64,000 nucleotides of DNA from Escarpia spicata (Eukaryota > Annelida > Polychaeta > Sabellida > Siboglinidae), in assembly GCA_963995525.1 (NCBI GenBank), contig OZ023217.1, positions 23,853,494 to 23,917,493 of the forward strand, written 5' to 3'. Position numbers and translations under genes: made by a program. Below are positions 13,540 to 24,969 of the stretch, in pieces. The stretch's first letter is position 1. Each line of letters starts with the position of its first letter. Under the pieces are notes generated by a model. The model did not search any database. It had not been told where the DNA came from and was given only the letters and a program-made list of their open reading frames with translations.

Positions 13540-14372
13540 TAGTGGCGTACATAGCAGGCAGAGCCAAGGGGCCTAGGGGCACGTGCCCCTAGACCATTAT
13601 AATTTGACCGCTTTATGCCTACGCTATTGTCAGAATGGCGTGCCCCGTAGACCTGTTGAATGAGCCCACCTGCCCCTCCTAGACCTTCGTCGCCACGAAC
13701 AAATTTCAACGATGTCAGGATCCGACAGCGCAACGGAGGAGTGGTTTGGTGCTGAAGATCCGGCGAACATTCTTCAACAGCACCCTTCTCCCGTTTATTG
13801 CGATGTCGGCATCCGACAGCGCAGTCGTGCTGAAGCTCAGGCTAAGCCCATCCACTATGACTTTGAGTTCACCTAAACTACCCTCTCTGGATCCGCCCCT
13901 GTACATACACGCGCGCACACACACACACACACGCACACGCAAACGCACACGCACACGCACACACACACACGTATGTATATATATATGTATATGTATGCGC
14001 CCCTGACACATACATCCTCCTGTGCAAAGCAACAATGCAAGACAAGTGTAGATTGAAATAAGCCAACTAATGACATTTAGCTTTATTCGTTTACCCAACT
14101 CATAAACTACAACATAAATACATGTTCACAGCAAGCATGCCGGCCCCAATGGTACTGCTAACCACTACCTACAAGTCGTAGACGTATCACCAACCACCAG
14201 TACTAACTATCTCACGACACTATATTTACCATTGACACCGTATCGGTGGGGGTCACTCCGCCACCAGGTCACCTAAAATCAAATGTGACCGACCCCCACC
14301 ACGCACACGCACGCACGCACGCACGCGCACGCACGCGCACACGCACACGCACACGCACACACACGTATGTAT
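13540..14372. mobile_element. Degenerate repeat with CA/CG microsatellites
   Basis: A repeat-like segment starts gtggcgtacata and contains gggcacgtgcccct; it is shared with copy B (about 45072-45460). A CA/CG-rich microsatellite follows (13909-13969). Copy A then has about 390 bases (13985-14372), ending in another CACG-rich tract, that copy B lacks. The class of the repeat is not clear. Confidence 0.4.
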
Positions 14373-14816
14373 ATATATATATATCCGAATAATGGCGTAC
14401 TTAATGTAATGTTCAATGAGATGTCGGAACTTACGTTAAGGGCATAACTAAAATGGGAAACAGACGCTGCACGTTAACTACATAGGCATATATACGTAGA
14501 AACCTCAGGTGTTGCCCACAAAACATAGGTGTCAGAACTTGGGGGGGAGCTTGGTAGCAGACCCCAATATATTGGATGGGCTGGAGATATGTTTGAATCC
14601 CAAGAGGGTGCAGTTGGAGGGGGATACAGTAACGATAAAGTTTGCAACAGTAACCCCCCTTGAATGACTGTAACAAAATTGGACTGCCGTTTGGCAAAAA
14701 TAGTGTTCCCTTTTAAATCCATTTGAAATGCGCATAAAACAAGTACTTTCCAAAATACGCAAATGCAGACTTACATGGTCTATACGTGTTTGCAATCAGT
14801 CTATCTATTCACACAG

Positions 14817-15056
14817 GCCTGGCTGCGCTTCTGGTGACAGACACCATTTACGAACACAAGGCGGAAGCGGCCATACTGCAATGTTTAACGAAGGGACTGA
14901 TCGCAACTGAATTCTTGTGGCAAAAACAATCAAAGAGAAACTTAAGCGACTACGTCTTCGTTGCAAACACCACAACCGTCTTGGAGCCTTTCTCTGCTAC
15001 CGGAAGATACAGCGCCGTCTATAAGGAGGGTAACGCGTTCAACTTAACGATCAAGG
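14817..15056 (+). CDS. Receptor A, exon encoding first half of Ig domain 1
   Basis: The acceptor cacacag|gcc and donor aag-g|gtatgt enclose 240 open bases, phase 1 to phase 1. The translation has the B-strand Cys (ILQCLTKG) and the C-strand Trp (EFLWQK) of a V-like immunoglobulin fold, and several N-glycosylation sequons (NLS, NTT, NLT). The domain is completed by the exon at 16778. Copy B encodes an identical peptide; the only base difference seen is silent. The upstream exons with start codon and signal peptide were not identified. Confidence 0.8.
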
Positions 15057-15574
15057 GTATGTTATTATGGTAATGCTACATTATTAAGTTATAGCGTTTT
15101 GTTTGGATATTATTTTTAACCACTCATTATAATTTTATAATATATAACAATTAATTTAGTCTCGTAATGAAACCGTGGGTTAGCTAATAATTGAAAATCA
15201 TCGTACATTTTAAAACAAACTAGTCTGGTCCACATTTCTTAACACAAAGTTCTTAATACTAAAATACACAATCGGCGCATATCTTGATTCACTTATGTTC
15301 ATATTTGATAAGGCTGGTAGGTGACCTGTTGGAATCCTTTGTTGTGTTAAACGCAGTTTTAGCACCTTCACGATGCCTTCACCAACGTTATTGTAGGCTC
15401 CTTTCAGGTGCCATGACAAGATTCGCCAATATCAAACCACCATATCAAACAGAGTCAACATTTGGAAAGAAACAGCCGGGTAAACTGCGTTCAATAGTCT
15501 AAGCCAGAAATTTTGTTCTCAATTTTTTTATTTCTCCAACGAAACTTTCAAACTGAATAAGAAACATTGACATA

Positions 15575-16575
15575 ATAGGTGTTAACACTAGCTGTAGTAG
15601 AGACAATAGTAGGCCTAAACACTAGCTGTAGTAGAGACAATAGTAGGCCTAAACACTAGCTGTAGTAGAGACTATAGTAGGAGTAAACACTAGCTGTAGT
15701 AGAGACAATAGTAGGACTAAAGACTAGCTGTAGTAGCAATACTGTAGTGACAATACTAGGCCTAAACATTATAGCTATAGTACAGACACCAGTAGGCCTA
15801 AACACTAGCTGTTGTAGAGACAATAGTAGGCCTAAACACTAGCTGTAGTAGAGACAATAGTAGGCGTAAACACTAGCTGTAGTAGAGACAACATTAGGCC
15901 TAAACTCTATCTGTAGTAGCGACAATAGTAGGCCTAAACACTAGCTGTAATAGAGACAATAGTAGGCCTAAACTCTAGCTGTAGTTGCGACAATAGTAGG
16001 CGTAAACACTAGCTGTAGTAGAGACAATAGTAGGCGTAAACACTAGCTGTTGTAGAGACAATAGTAGGCCTAAACACTAGCTGTAGTAGAGACAACATTA
16101 GGCCTAAACACTAGCTGTAGTAGAGACAATAGTAGGCCTAAGCACTAGCTGTAGTTGCGACAATAGTAGGCGTAAACACTAGCTGTAGTAGAGACAATAG
16201 TAGGCGAAAACACTAGCTGTAGTAGAGACAACATTAGGCCTAAACACTAGCTTTAGTAGAGACAATAGTAGGCCTAAACACTAGCTGTAGTAGAGATAAC
16301 AGTTGGCCTAAACACTAGCTGTAGTAGAGACAATAGTAGGCCTAAATACTAGCTGTAGTAGAGACAATAGTAGGCGTAAACACTAGATGTAGTAGAAACA
16401 ATAAAATAGTAGACCTAAGCTCTAGTTGTAGTAGCGACAATAGTAGGCCTAAACTTTAGCTGTAGTAGAGACAATAGTAGGCCTAAACTCTAGCTGTAGT
16501 AGAGACAATAGTAGGCCTAAACTCTAGCTGTAGTAGAGACAATAGTAGGCCTAAACTCTAGCTGTAGTAGCGACA
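15575..16575. repeat. 34-bp minisatellite in the Ig1 intron, copy A
   Basis: About 29 units of a 34-base repeat with consensus around taggcctaaacactagctgt followed by agtagagacaatag. It lies in the intron that splits Ig domain 1. Variants include ctgtagtagcaatactgtag and aggcgtaaac. Confidence 0.97.
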
Positions 16576-16777
16576 GGCGATGCTAACGTTAATGAAGTAC
16601 ACTTTGATTAAGCGAACTTCCGTATATTTGTGTTGGCAATATCCCGAGAGTTCTCTAATACTACCATCCTTGGCTCAAGAGGATGGTTTTGGTTAATGGA
16701 TGAGAGATGTTGTCAGAATAGCGTCCTGGTATAGCGCGCGTCCTGGTAACCATGACAACTGCCGCCATTTGTTATAG

Positions 16778-16861
16778 AGTTGCGAATAGAAGACAACGGT
16801 GTGTACGAATGTGTGACGGAGAACGGCGATTCCAAACGGAAGCTTCGGTTACATGTCTTGG
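16778..16861 (+). CDS. Receptor A, exon encoding second half of Ig domain 1
   Basis: Between gttatag|ag and ttg-g|gtaagg, phase 1 to phase 1. It encodes LRIEDNGVYECVTENG: the D-x-G-x-Y-x-C signature of the F strand that closes an Ig fold, followed by a G strand (KLRLHVL). Joining it to the exon at 14817 keeps the frame. Sequence and flanks are the same in copy B. Confidence 0.85.
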
Positions 16862-17679
16862 GTAAGGTAACAGGCGTGTGTGCCACTATACCGATCACGT
16901 CGTCTGCTCGGTGCATGTTAATGCACTATAAAGTATACGCTCGATTTTAATGCGTGATTCGTACAAAATATTTGGAATGTTTTCTTACTTATATAACCCA
17001 TTTCGTGCCGGGTCACACGTAAGACCGACACCAAAGGACGCCAATGTTGCCAGTCCGCTGCTAGCTTCGTCACCTCGCCCTAAAACCCCGAGTGCCTTCA
17101 TCTCCCGCTCCATTGTTCTCGGCCATGTCTCTTTCGGTCTCCTCTCGCTCTCTTGCCACCAGGGGTCCAGCTGGTGGCCACTCATAGAATGGATGTCAGC
17201 GGCTTCTACAGACGTGTCCAATCCATCTCCATCTGCGGCGTTTAACCTCGAGAGAGATGGGCTGCATAACTGTCCATGGAATTATGTGTTGGAGATTATG
17301 TTCAGAAACACCTAAACGGGCATTCTTATCACAACTTCACAACAGAATTATGCATACACATGCAACATAATAATTATATAAAAACTTAACTTAAGTTAAA
17401 CTAGTGTGCATGTTAAACTATTGTGCATCTAAAACTGTTAATACAAACTAATAATATACAACTTCTTGATTTTGGTTACATTTGACAGGAAGCATCTGCC
17501 ATGTTAAAGGGAATAAAAACACCTATTGCTTGAATTCATATTATATTACACCCTGCTATCTATTTCCATGTCAACCAAGCCACAAACAAACAAAATTCAA
17601 TGAATTAGAAATTCCACACTTTATGCTTTGGAGTCGGACATTTTCGAATATGCATATTTTGGTGCGCTTTTTGGGGATG

Positions 17680-18458
17680 CCGAGATGTGACGTCACATAT
17701 GACCCATACTCGCATCAGGTCGACTCTTTCCATGCATTCGGAGCATGTTTAAAAAGATAGCTTTCGGGTCGCAACGAGCGTCAAAATTAGTTATTGTTTT
17801 GGTTTCTTGTCATTCATTTTACAATCGGGCGACGCCGGTTCAATCCTGACACCAAACCATTGATTTTCTTTACACTTTTTTGGTTATTTTTTTCACGAAA
17901 TAATATAAACCAAATCATTTTGTATACTAAAATGCACTGCTTATAAATATTGTTTATTTTTGTAGTAATTATTTATTCGCCACAAAAATTTAAATATGAT
18001 AATTATATATAACGATGTTTCTAAATTGTATTTATCCAAACAAATATAATGTAATGGATATATAATGTATTAATTGTATATATATATATTGTACGGTAAT
18101 ATGTTGTAATTACATATGTGAAAACAAATTGTGATCTGCCTGGATAAATAAAATATCTTTATATATAATTACCATATTTTCATTTTTGTTGCGAATAAAT
18201 AATTACTAAAAAAAATTATTAGAAACGGTGCATTATAGTATACAAAATGATTTGGTTTATATTATTTCGTGAAAACATAAACCATAAAAGTGTAAAGAAA
18301 ATCAATAGTTTGGTGTCAGGATTGAACCGGCGTCGCCCGATTGTAAAGTGAATGAAAAGAAACCAACGCATTTACCAACTGAGCTATCCTTGTAAACATG
18401 CTCTGAGTGCATGGAGAGGGTCGGTCTGATGTGCCCTGAGTGTGGGTCATATGTGACG
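17680..18458. mobile_element. Fold-back element with tRNA-like arms
   Basis: Left arm (17680-18020) and right arm (18158-18458, inverted) match over about 300 bases around a ~135-base AT-rich spacer. Each arm contains a tRNA-derived segment ending in cgacgccggttcaatcctga. In the right arm, read on the minus strand, both polymerase III boxes are intact: A box tagctcagttgg (18386-18375) and B box ggttcaatcc (18328-18319). Copy B lacks it. Confidence 0.75.
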
Positions 18459-18902
18459 TCACGATACCACGTGATCGCCTAGCTCATTAAACTTTAATTG
18501 TCTGCGGGAATCGCTACACATACGGGTTTAAAATCGAATTTATGCAACAAATGTATTTTTCTGTATTGTTGTAATGTTCTCGAATGTTACATACAATATA
18601 AAACTTTGTGTAGGCACACGTGAAAAACGGATTTTAGTTAATGCCTTTTTATTCCTTTAATTTTCTTGAAAACAAAGAAATAGGATTTGACGAAAATTCT
18701 ATAGCTGGACAGCGACTTGACAGTCAACAAGAGGGAGGCTACATTGTTTTAGATACTGACGCTACATTCGTATGACAAGGACCCGTACATAGTGTCGGTG
18801 GCTCACATATTGCCCACGTCGTAAATGATATTGCATCATGTATATTATGCGCAAATATCGACGGTATGTCTCCGTGATAAGCAATACGTTGTTGTCGTTC
18901 AG

Positions 18903-19319
18903 TTCCGGTGCAGTACGTAGAGCTGGTTGGAGCCTTGGACAGCAGCAAGACCATTGAACGCATTACATCGCGGTCGACGGATCTACTTCAAAACGACACC
19001 ATACATCGCCAGTTGACGTATGACGTTCGGCGTGCAGGCGTCTTCGAATGCGTTGCCAACGGTGGCAGCCCGGAACCGCATTTACGCATCTTTGTCGGCG
19101 ACGACGAGATATCGCCGAAACTGTTAAACTTGCATCAAAATCGGACGTTCTCGCTGGAGGGCACTGCCACAGGTTTGCTTTGGTACAACTTCTCGGTGGG
19201 TTACTACAGCGATGACTTCCGGTTTGCGTCGAGTGCTGACGGTAAACTGCTCCGATGCGCGGGTTACGTGGACGACAAGGAAGACATGACAAATGCGTCG
19301 GCCATTCTCACAGTGCTAG
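18903..19319 (+). CDS. Receptor A, Ig domain 2 exon
   Basis: Between gtcgttcag|tt and gtgcta-g|gtaggt: 417 open bases, phase 1 to phase 1, so one exon encodes the whole domain. Cysteines sit in FECVANGGSPEP (B strand) and LLRCAGYV (F strand), an I-set/C2-like arrangement in which the usual core Trp seems replaced by a hydrophobic residue. NDT, NRT, NFS and NAS are possible glycosylation sites. Against copy B, by eye, five bases change amino acids and three are silent. Confidence 0.85.
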
Positions 19320-19829
19320 GTAGGTGGCGCCGAACGGCATTCTGGGCAATGGAAGCGTAGCCACCTAACGGATGTGTGATAGTTTAAGCCAGATGTGTTA
19401 GTTCGGTCTCATATAATTAATACTAATATGTTTAGCGTCTCGTCTACCACACAAATGATGTAACATTGATGTTGCTAAGCCGCCGATATGTTGTTCAAAC
19501 GCTCTCTTAATTCTTCGAGTGGAGTATGCATTTTCCAATGTTCTAATATTGTCGGACTTGTTGTGACATTGTGAAATATTCGGTGCAAGAACCGTTTTAA
19601 TATTTAATCAGTCAGACCGTTTGTTCACGTGATTTACTGGTAATTTTACACGGTAACGTTAAGACGAAACAGTTCATTTTATGAATTTGCTAAATATTAA
19701 TTGTATACAACTGTACATTTTTCAAAAGAAATCCGGTGAGATCCAAAAAGTAGTACTTCTGACTGTCATGTGACTGCCATGTGATTGTCACGTGACGGTC
19801 ATGGGTGTCGTAAGTGTCTCTCCTTGTAG

Positions 19830-19902
19830 GTGAGCCGTTCGTCCACATGGAATTTTGTCGCAACCAGACGGTGATTGCCGACGACCGTCGTGCCAATATA
19901 AG
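19830..19902 (+). CDS. Receptor A, first exon of Ig-like domain 3
   Basis: Between tccttgtag|gt and atataag|gtacag, phase 1 to phase 2, beginning GEPFVHMEFCRNQTV. The phase-2 end fits the exon at 20899. Copy B differs by about five bases, all amino-acid replacing. Confidence 0.65.
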
Positions 19903-20145
19903 GTACAGCAAATTTTAAATCTAGTTGTCATAGGAAGCATAGGAAGTGTACGTTCTCCTGCATAGATCACGAACCGACGGAGCGTAGAGACACATGAGTG
20001 TAACATTCACGTTTGAGTATTACACAGAATTTGCAACACATTTTATACATTTGCTATTCGTTATTCCAGGTATTTGATTTATTAATACATACTGCACAAA
20101 ACATACGCAATACGTTTTTTTTAAACGATTTTAGAGTACTGCGCG

Positions 20146-20165
20146 CGCACACACACACACAAACA

Positions 20166-20253
<88 letters not shown>
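20146..20253. repeat. (CA)n microsatellite in receptor A intron
   Basis: About 108 bases of CA with rare variants. In copy B the equivalent place holds a short CA tract next to a MITE. Confidence 0.95.
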
Positions 20254-20254
<1 letters not shown>

Positions 20255-20264
20255 CCGACTATCC

Positions 20265-20815
<551 letters not shown>

Positions 20816-20898
20816 GCACGCACGGACGGATTCACGCATACACGCATTCTCGCATTAAGGCATACATAACTTGTCTGTCGTATGTTCGGCTCCACCAG

Positions 20899-21040
20899 CT
20901 GTGAGTTTCACTGTAACCCGCCTTGCGATCGCCTAACGTGGAACATGTCCGACTCAGACGAGTTGCTACAAGTCCACGGTCTGTCCAACGATACCATTGA
21001 ACCTCATGAAACGCAATACAACAAAATATTCATCGAAAAG
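20899..21040 (+). CDS. Receptor A, second exon of Ig-like domain 3
   Basis: Between ctccaccag|c and gaaaag|gtatga, phase 2 to phase 0. It encodes SCEFHCNPPCDRLTW (first residue completed by the previous exon): a Cys-Pro-Pro...Trp motif typical of the B-C region of an atypical invertebrate Ig-like domain. Copy B differs by one replacement (Glu to Ala). Confidence 0.75.
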
Positions 21041-21882
21041 GTATGAATGTCTGTCATTGTTGCAGGCCTATTTGCCAACCGCCAGAAACTCTTCCAAAGG
21101 AGTATGCCATCGTATCGATCCCCAGATATAGGACAGCAATCTAGCGCTTCCTCTGTGTTGAAAACATCTTATATTGTTTTTATCGTAAGATCATAATTTA
21201 TATTAGTAAATGAAAATTAATGGAACATTTGCAAATTGTAATTGGGTGGTCAAGATATTACATTTTATGTTTGTTTAATAAATAAAGACCAATCATATCA
21301 ATTAAACGTTGTGTCTTTAATACTGTCGAAAGTTTGGGGAAATTCATGTGAATTATTCTTTGTCTTCTTGCCTTCTCGGTGATTTGACATTGCGAAAAGT
21401 TCGTGTTGGTTGTGTCAACGGATTTTTTGATAGCCACAATGAAAGTTTGGGAGAAATCGGTCCGTGTACTTACCGTCTTTCCGTCTTTCGTATCCCAATT
21501 TGAAAACGGGAAACAGCATACGGACAGAGCTCTTTGCCGATCAATTTGGTTACTATGCCAGTCATTCTCCTGCGATGTTCACGAAGATTTTTCGCCGAAT
21601 ATTGTTAAGGTACCGCGCCTTTTATGTGCGCTGTCAGTATCTATGTAGCCATTTGGAAAAGACCAAAAACAGTCCTGCACTGTCTAGGGTATTGTAAAGT
21701 ACGTTTATATTAAGAAACATAATACGTATCATTCTTTCTGAAGTACACATACGAGTATTTTGCTTTAAAAGCAAACCTGAAATTTTCCTATTTTAGCAGT
21801 CAATGTGTGCAACAGAGATGTGTCAAATAATGATACAATTTTGTGAAAAGGAAGTTTATTCGTACGAACGGTGACGTTGCAG

Positions 21883-22009
21883 CTTAGTGACGTGGTGTAC
21901 GTGACACATCTGGAGGTGGACTTTGGATATGACGTAAACTTTATAATGTACGTGTTGACCATCCATAACGAGGTTGGATTCATCAGTCAAAGCATCCGTC
22001 TTGACGTAG
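21883..22009 (+). CDS. Receptor A, third exon of Ig-like domain 3
   Basis: Between acgttgcag|ctt and gacgta-g|gtgagc, phase 0 to phase 1. It encodes the last strands (YVLTIHNEVGF then SIRLDV), resembling the F-G hairpin of Ig-like or related beta-sandwich domains but with no F-strand Cys. By eye, all six base differences from copy B change the amino acid. The Polinton is inserted 87 bases downstream, in the following intron. Confidence 0.8.
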
Positions 22010-22090
22010 GTGAGCGATAATACAGGAGGTTTATTGTTGTCATCAGTACGGTAGTACTTTGCTGATGACGCCGTTGTGTCCGTTGATGAA

Positions 22091-22096
22091 GCGGTG
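22091..22096 (+). other. Polinton target-site duplication, left (gcggtg)
   Basis: Six bases directly before the left terminus. The right flank carries gcgatg (31562-31567). Copy B has a single gcggtg followed by ctttatcc, the expected empty site. Polintons make 6-bp duplications (family knowledge). Confidence 0.9.
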
Positions 22097-22195
22097 AGCA
22101 GCATGCTGTGTAGTTCTCGTCGGACGATGGAGCGGCGCTGTTCAAGGTGCAAATGACGTCACTTCCGGTGCATAAATGTCAAAGTCAAGGTCAGA
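22097..22195 (+). repeat. Polinton left terminal inverted repeat
   Basis: Starts agcagcatgctgtgtagttc. The first 34 bases differ from the inverted right end at only three positions, and similarity continues with gaps to about 22195. Confidence 0.92.
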
Positions 22196-22214
22196 TTTAT
22201 AGATCAAAATTCTA

Positions 22215-22440
22215 GGTCACGGTGTAGTTCCCCGCCAGAACCAGAGATCGTGGACGTGGCAACTCTAAAAGCAAGAGTAAGCGCCGACGCCATTATCAAG
22301 ATCAGAGGTCTTCTTATCAACAAAATACGCCAGCCTTTTACATCGGGTGCAGATACTGCAAGAAACGTATGATTGTTGATGATAGGGTTCATTTGCAATG
22401 CGAACAACACGGTTACGTGGCCTCTGACATGCATTTCTAG
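22215..22440 (+). pseudogene. Polinton 5' gene remnant with zinc-ribbon-like motif
   Basis: Two frames hold related pieces: an upstream piece starting PEPEIVDVATLKA and, in another frame, a C-x2-C ... C-x2-H piece (CRYC, CEQH) ending at TAG 22438-22440. The layout recalls a zinc ribbon within a single-strand DNA-binding protein, but I cannot assign it to a family. A frameshift separates the pieces. Confidence 0.3.
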
Positions 22441-22485
22441 GTTCGAATATGCTTTGTTGAGACCTCGACTGGTCAATGTATATGG

Positions 22486-23016
22486 TTGACTTTATTTGAC
22501 CGGTGTATGGCTCTTTTCCTAAAAGTTAATGCCGACACGTTTGCTGTTATGGACGAAACGATGCAGACTTATAAACTGAAGTCACCAACGGGAATTCGTG
22601 TGTCCCCCAGCATAAAGAAAACTCGACGAGGTACCTACACAAACTACAACGTCACACACCTAGCTGCGGTACACTAGAGTCAGTACCCTATTTCAGCTGC
22701 CATCCCTGCCAATGTCACAACTTCTGCCGACATTGCTGATGTCACAATTTCTATCCACGCTGCTGATGTTACAACTTCTAACGACGCTGCCGATGTCACA
22801 ACCTCTACCGTTGCGACCAATGTCACAACTTTCGCTCTTGCCGCCACTGGTCCGAACTTTACCATTGACTTTCCTGCGACCGAAATGAAAAAGAAAACGC
22901 TTGCACGTCACATAGCATGGAGCGTCGTTGAACTATCAAGACGACAATGTCTCGGTTGCGAGATAAACGATCCTAGTCATATCATCACGATTATATGTTA
23001 CCTAATGACATTTTAA
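22486..23016 (+). pseudogene. Polinton ORF with Asn/Asp-Val-Thr repeats, in-frame stop
   Basis: One + frame runs from 22486 to TAA at 23014-23016, interrupted by TAG at 22675-22677. After the stop it has a degenerate ~12-residue repeat (DVTTS, NVTT) followed by a Cys-x2-Cys segment near the end (QCLGCEI). Function unknown. NVTT matches the N-glycosylation sequon, although nothing shows that the protein is secreted. Confidence 0.35.
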
Positions 23017-23024
23017 TTTACATG

Positions 23025-23445
23025 CACTTTGATGAGGCCGTTGATGTCATTAATTCGATTGCTGTGATGAAAGACTGGTTGAGTGTTTTGTTTGACACTA
23101 TCCGAATTGACGTCCGATCACTTGTGTAATATCGAGAGATGGTTGCGAGAACCATTTTGAGAGGAGTGGCGAAGCAAAGTAAAGCAAATGGTTCTGGCAG
23201 TAATGGTGGATGACCTGTAAATAAATCTATCTTGTGCTTTGATGAGACCTTTGAGGACATTAATTCAACTGCAGTGATTAAAGACAGGTTGACTGTTTTA
23301 TAACAGTCAGGTTTTAAACTATCCGACATGACGTACGAATAATCGTGTACTATCAAGAGTTGGTTGCAAGACTCTGTATCAGAGCAGTGGCAAAACAATG
23401 TCCAGTCTCTGGTTCTTGCACTTATTGAAGGTGACATGTAAATAA
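23025..23445. repeat. 210-bp tandem duplication inside the Polinton
   Basis: The segment beginning gatgaggccgttgatgtcat (23031) recurs diverged at 23241 (gatgagacctttgaggacat). The period is about 210 bases. Both copies have stops in all + frames. Confidence 0.75.
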
Positions 23446-23507
23446 CTTTTCCTTTGTGTTGTCGAATAAAACAAAACCTTATCTTGTGTCGTTTTTCCTA
23501 GTATAAG

Positions 23508-23551
<44 letters not shown>
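23508..23551. repeat. (TA)n tract
   Basis: About 44 bases of TA inside the Polinton, just upstream of the ATPase remnant. Confidence 0.95.
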
Positions 23552-23552
<1 letters not shown>

Positions 23553-23587
23553 GTGCACCCTAGTCCCTTTCATAATTTACCTAAAGT

Positions 23588-24159
23588 ATGGACACGAGGC
23601 TAGTTCATCCGTTTACCTGTATCGTCGCCGGGCCGACAGGCTGTGGTAAAACGGCGTTTGTTGTCTCTTTACTACGTAATTCTGCCACACTCGTAAACTC
23701 ACCACCCGAAAAGATCACGCGGTGTCACGGTGAATGACGGCCGTTGTATTCCACGCTCTCTACGAAACAGTCTTCCTAAAACGCGAAACGTGGTGGTTAT
23801 CGACGATCACATGCCGAAAACGGACAAACTGTTCACAAAGAAGAGTCACCATTCCAACACGTCCGTAATATATTTAGTGCAAAATTTATTTCCCATAGGG
23901 GAAGAGAGTCGCACTATAAGTATAAACGTACAGTACACGGTGTGCTTTTCGAGAACCCTCCCGACAGCACGCAAGTGGTTAATTTGGGCCAACAGATGTA
24001 TCCGGGTCGCACAAAATACATGCAAGAAACTTTCAGAGACGCAATGTCCGTACCGCATTCGTCGACCTCAAACAGGCCACAAGGGAACACTTGAGCCTGC
24101 GTACTAATATCGGACTGGAAGCAGGCAAGATACAGTACGCCTACCTTCCGAAGATCTAA
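23588..24159 (+). pseudogene. Polinton packaging ATPase (FtsK/HerA type), frameshifted
   Basis: The ATPase would drive DNA into the capsid. An ATG at 23588 opens a frame with a perfect Walker A, GPTGCGKT (23630-23653), which stops after about 50 codons. Other frames continue with a Walker B-like stretch (VVVIDD), a YLVQNLF segment and a C-terminal piece ending TAA at 24157-24159. At least two frameshifts break the gene. Confidence 0.8.
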
Positions 24160-24184
24160 ATAGAAACACGCCGGGACACTCGTC

Positions 24185-24525
24185 ATGTCGGCTCAAGTGA
24201 AGAGAAACGCGTTATACCTTTGTGTCCTCGCTAAGGCGGACCCTGCTTTAGCCAGATCCATCATTGACAAGGGAAAACCATATCTGGTACACAGTTTGTG
24301 CGAATGTGCACAGAACATATAAAAAAATTGAACGTAGCACTAAAGAAAGGTCGCAAGACTGAAATGCGTCGGTACAAGAAGGACCTCAGAACCTTGGTCC
24401 TAAGGAAAATAGGTCTCCATAAGAAGAAATGTATTCTACAGAAAGGTGGTTTCCTTGTGGCCTTATTAGCTCCCTTACCCACGTCCATTCTAGCCCCGTT
24501 GATGACGAAATTGTTGCAGTCGTAA
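24185..24525 (+). pseudogene. Polinton small basic (pX-like) core protein, frameshifted
   Basis: An ATG (24185) starts a peptide with ALYLCVLAKADPALARSII. A stop interrupts it, and a Lys/Arg-rich continuation in another frame ends in QKGGFLVALLAPL, a basic-then-hydrophobic layout as in small core proteins of Polintons and adintoviruses. It follows the ATPase by 25 bases. Family assignment is from memory of layout only. Confidence 0.5.
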
Positions 24526-24554
24526 CTGCACGACCATGGGGCATACAAAGAAAA

Positions 24555-24969
24555 ATGGCGTTGATCGATCTCCTTGTTTTGGAAAACATTAAACTGCAAC
24601 GTCCTGCGACCAATCCTATCGGGAGTGTGTTGCGACGACTCGGTGTCGAAATGCGATATATATTAGAATCAAGCGATAGAGACGAGAGGGAAACGTTCGT
24701 CTTGTATAATCAAGTATTGAGCCGGTACAAGTATCTTTCCAATAAACGTATGCAGGAACCCATGCGTGTGCCCATTGACAAATTTCCACGCGAAAAAGAA
24801 AACAAAGTAGAACTCACTACCGAAAATGAAATCATGGAGAATGAAATCATCGACAACGTGCCGAAAGCTATCAAGCAGAAAGCACGACGACTCCTCAATA
24901 AAATGAAATGGTGAGAAGGTCTACGTAAATGTGGCGGTTGCTGGAAGTAACATTGTAGACCTCGTGAAT
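24555..24969 (+). pseudogene. Polinton conserved ORF of unknown function, truncated
   Basis: An ATG at 24555 (MALIDLLVLENIKLQ) opens 119 codons with a charged, helix-rich C-terminal part, ending TGA at 24912-24914. In another frame a GSNIVDLVNEV segment (around 24945) looks like the natural end, now directly abutting integrase sequence. This suggests a deletion of the intergenic part. Confidence 0.45.

Noticed and set aside
15575..16575. CRISPR-like regular 34-bp repeats
   Set aside because: Units are contiguous with no unique spacers, and the setting is eukaryotic intron. The same holds for 46975-48985, 54185-57850 and 63216-63875.
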